A stretch of DNA of 11,143 bases. Origin: JBGSIZ01 sp041742255. Its GTDB lineage: Bacteria > Pseudomonadota > Alphaproteobacteria > Rhodobacterales > Rhodobacteraceae. Under the pieces are notes generated by a model. It made no database searches. It was not told the DNA's origin and was given only the letters and a program-made list of their open reading frames with translations. Below, in pieces: positions 10,877 to 11,143 of the stretch. Location: assembly GCA_041742255.1 (NCBI GenBank), contig JBGSIZ010000003.1:1-11143 (forward strand), written 5' to 3'. The position numbers and the translations under genes are program-made. How positions within the stretch are numbered: position 1 is the stretch's first letter; each line of letters opens with the position of its first letter.

Positions 10877-11143
10877 ATGGCTATGAAAATCCGGCTCGCC
10901 CGTGGCGGTTCCAAAAAGCGGCCCTTTTACGCGATCGTTGCGGCAGACAGCCGTATGCCGCGTGACGGGCGCTTCATCGAAAAACTGGGGACCTACAACC
11001 CGCTGCTGCCCAAAGACAGCGAAGACCGCGTGAAGATGGACATCGAACGCGCGCAGCACTGGCTGGCACAGGGCGCACAGCCCACCGACCGCGTCGCGCG
11101 CATGCTCGAAGCTGCCGGCGTCGTCCCGAAAACCGACCGCGCC
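10877..11143 (+). CDS. rpsP: 30S ribosomal protein S16 (5' part)
   Basis: 89 codons are visible and the reading frame runs off the right edge. The N-terminus MAMKIRLARGGSKKRPFYAI is the typical S16 opening, followed by VAADSRMPRDGRFIEKLGTYNPLLP and then DRVKMDIERAQHWLAQGAQPTDRVARML. All of these are conserved S16 blocks. S16 is an assembly protein of the 30S body that binds 16S rRNA. In many bacteria rpsP is followed by rimM, trmD and rplS, which would be expected just outside the window. Nothing in the visible part is unusual. Confidence 0.98.
   Translation, partial: MAMKIRLARGGSKKRPFYAIVAADSRMPRDGRFIEKLGTYNPLLPKDSEDRVKMDIERAQHWLAQGAQPTDRVARMLEAAGVVPKTDRA

Noticed and set aside
1..11143. 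Mobile elements, CRISPR arrays, tRNA genes, toxin-antitoxin or phage genes
   Set aside because: Reading both strands gave no transposase, integrase, regularly spaced repeats, tRNA-like cloverleaf or toxin-antitoxin pair.

Overview
The window looks like a core-chromosome segment from an alphaproteobacterium, most likely order Rhodobacterales (Rhodobacteraceae). Support comes from the high G+C content, a membrane-sector (F0) ATP synthase operon standing alone without F1 genes and carrying two b-type subunits (b and b'), and the order ffh - acetyltransferases - chorismate mutase - rpsP. This assignment rests on gene content and recalled family knowledge, not on a database search. I see no IS element, CRISPR array, prophage, tRNA or rRNA.

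Layout, left to right. (1) The 3' end of an OmpA-type peptidoglycan-binding protein (+) ends at a clear hairpin terminator. It is followed by a FadR/GntR-family regulator (+) whose promoter -10 box lies between the arms of a TGGTCA/TGACCA inverted repeat. (2) A hairpin at 1360-1382 appears to terminate transcription from both sides. Beyond it is the leftward operon atpI-atpB-atpE-atpF'-atpF, which encodes the complete F0 sector: the assembly factor AtpI, the proton-channel subunit a, the c-ring subunit, and the two stator subunits b' and b. A strong intercistronic hairpin follows atpE. (3) A roughly 220-base divergent region holds an AT-rich island (probably the atp promoter) and a perfect 16-bp palindrome in front of a small ArsR-type regulator (+). 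(4) The ArsR gene converges on a leftward set with stop codons that share CTAG. That set is an unrecognised Rossmann-like/DUF115-like protein, a LysR regulator, and a DMT/EamA transporter coupled to the LysR gene through TGATG. (5) A 249-base divergent region carries a candidate promoter and a structured leader for ffh. It leads into a rightward cluster: ffh, three tandem paralogous GNAT acetyltransferases joined by successive ATGA overlaps, an AroQ-type chorismate mutase, and rpsP, which is cut by the window end.

Functionally this is mostly housekeeping: ATP synthesis, co-translational membrane targeting, the ribosome and aromatic amino acid synthesis. Local regulators are interspersed. The most interesting non-routine items are the translationally coupled GNAT triplet between ffh and rpsP, the unrecognised protein at 6373-7086, the operator-like palindromes before the GntR and ArsR genes, the post-atpE hairpin, the attenuator-like ffh leader, and a His in the chorismate mutase where the E. 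coli enzyme has catalytic Gln88. I did not find convincing evidence of a wholly new multi-gene system.
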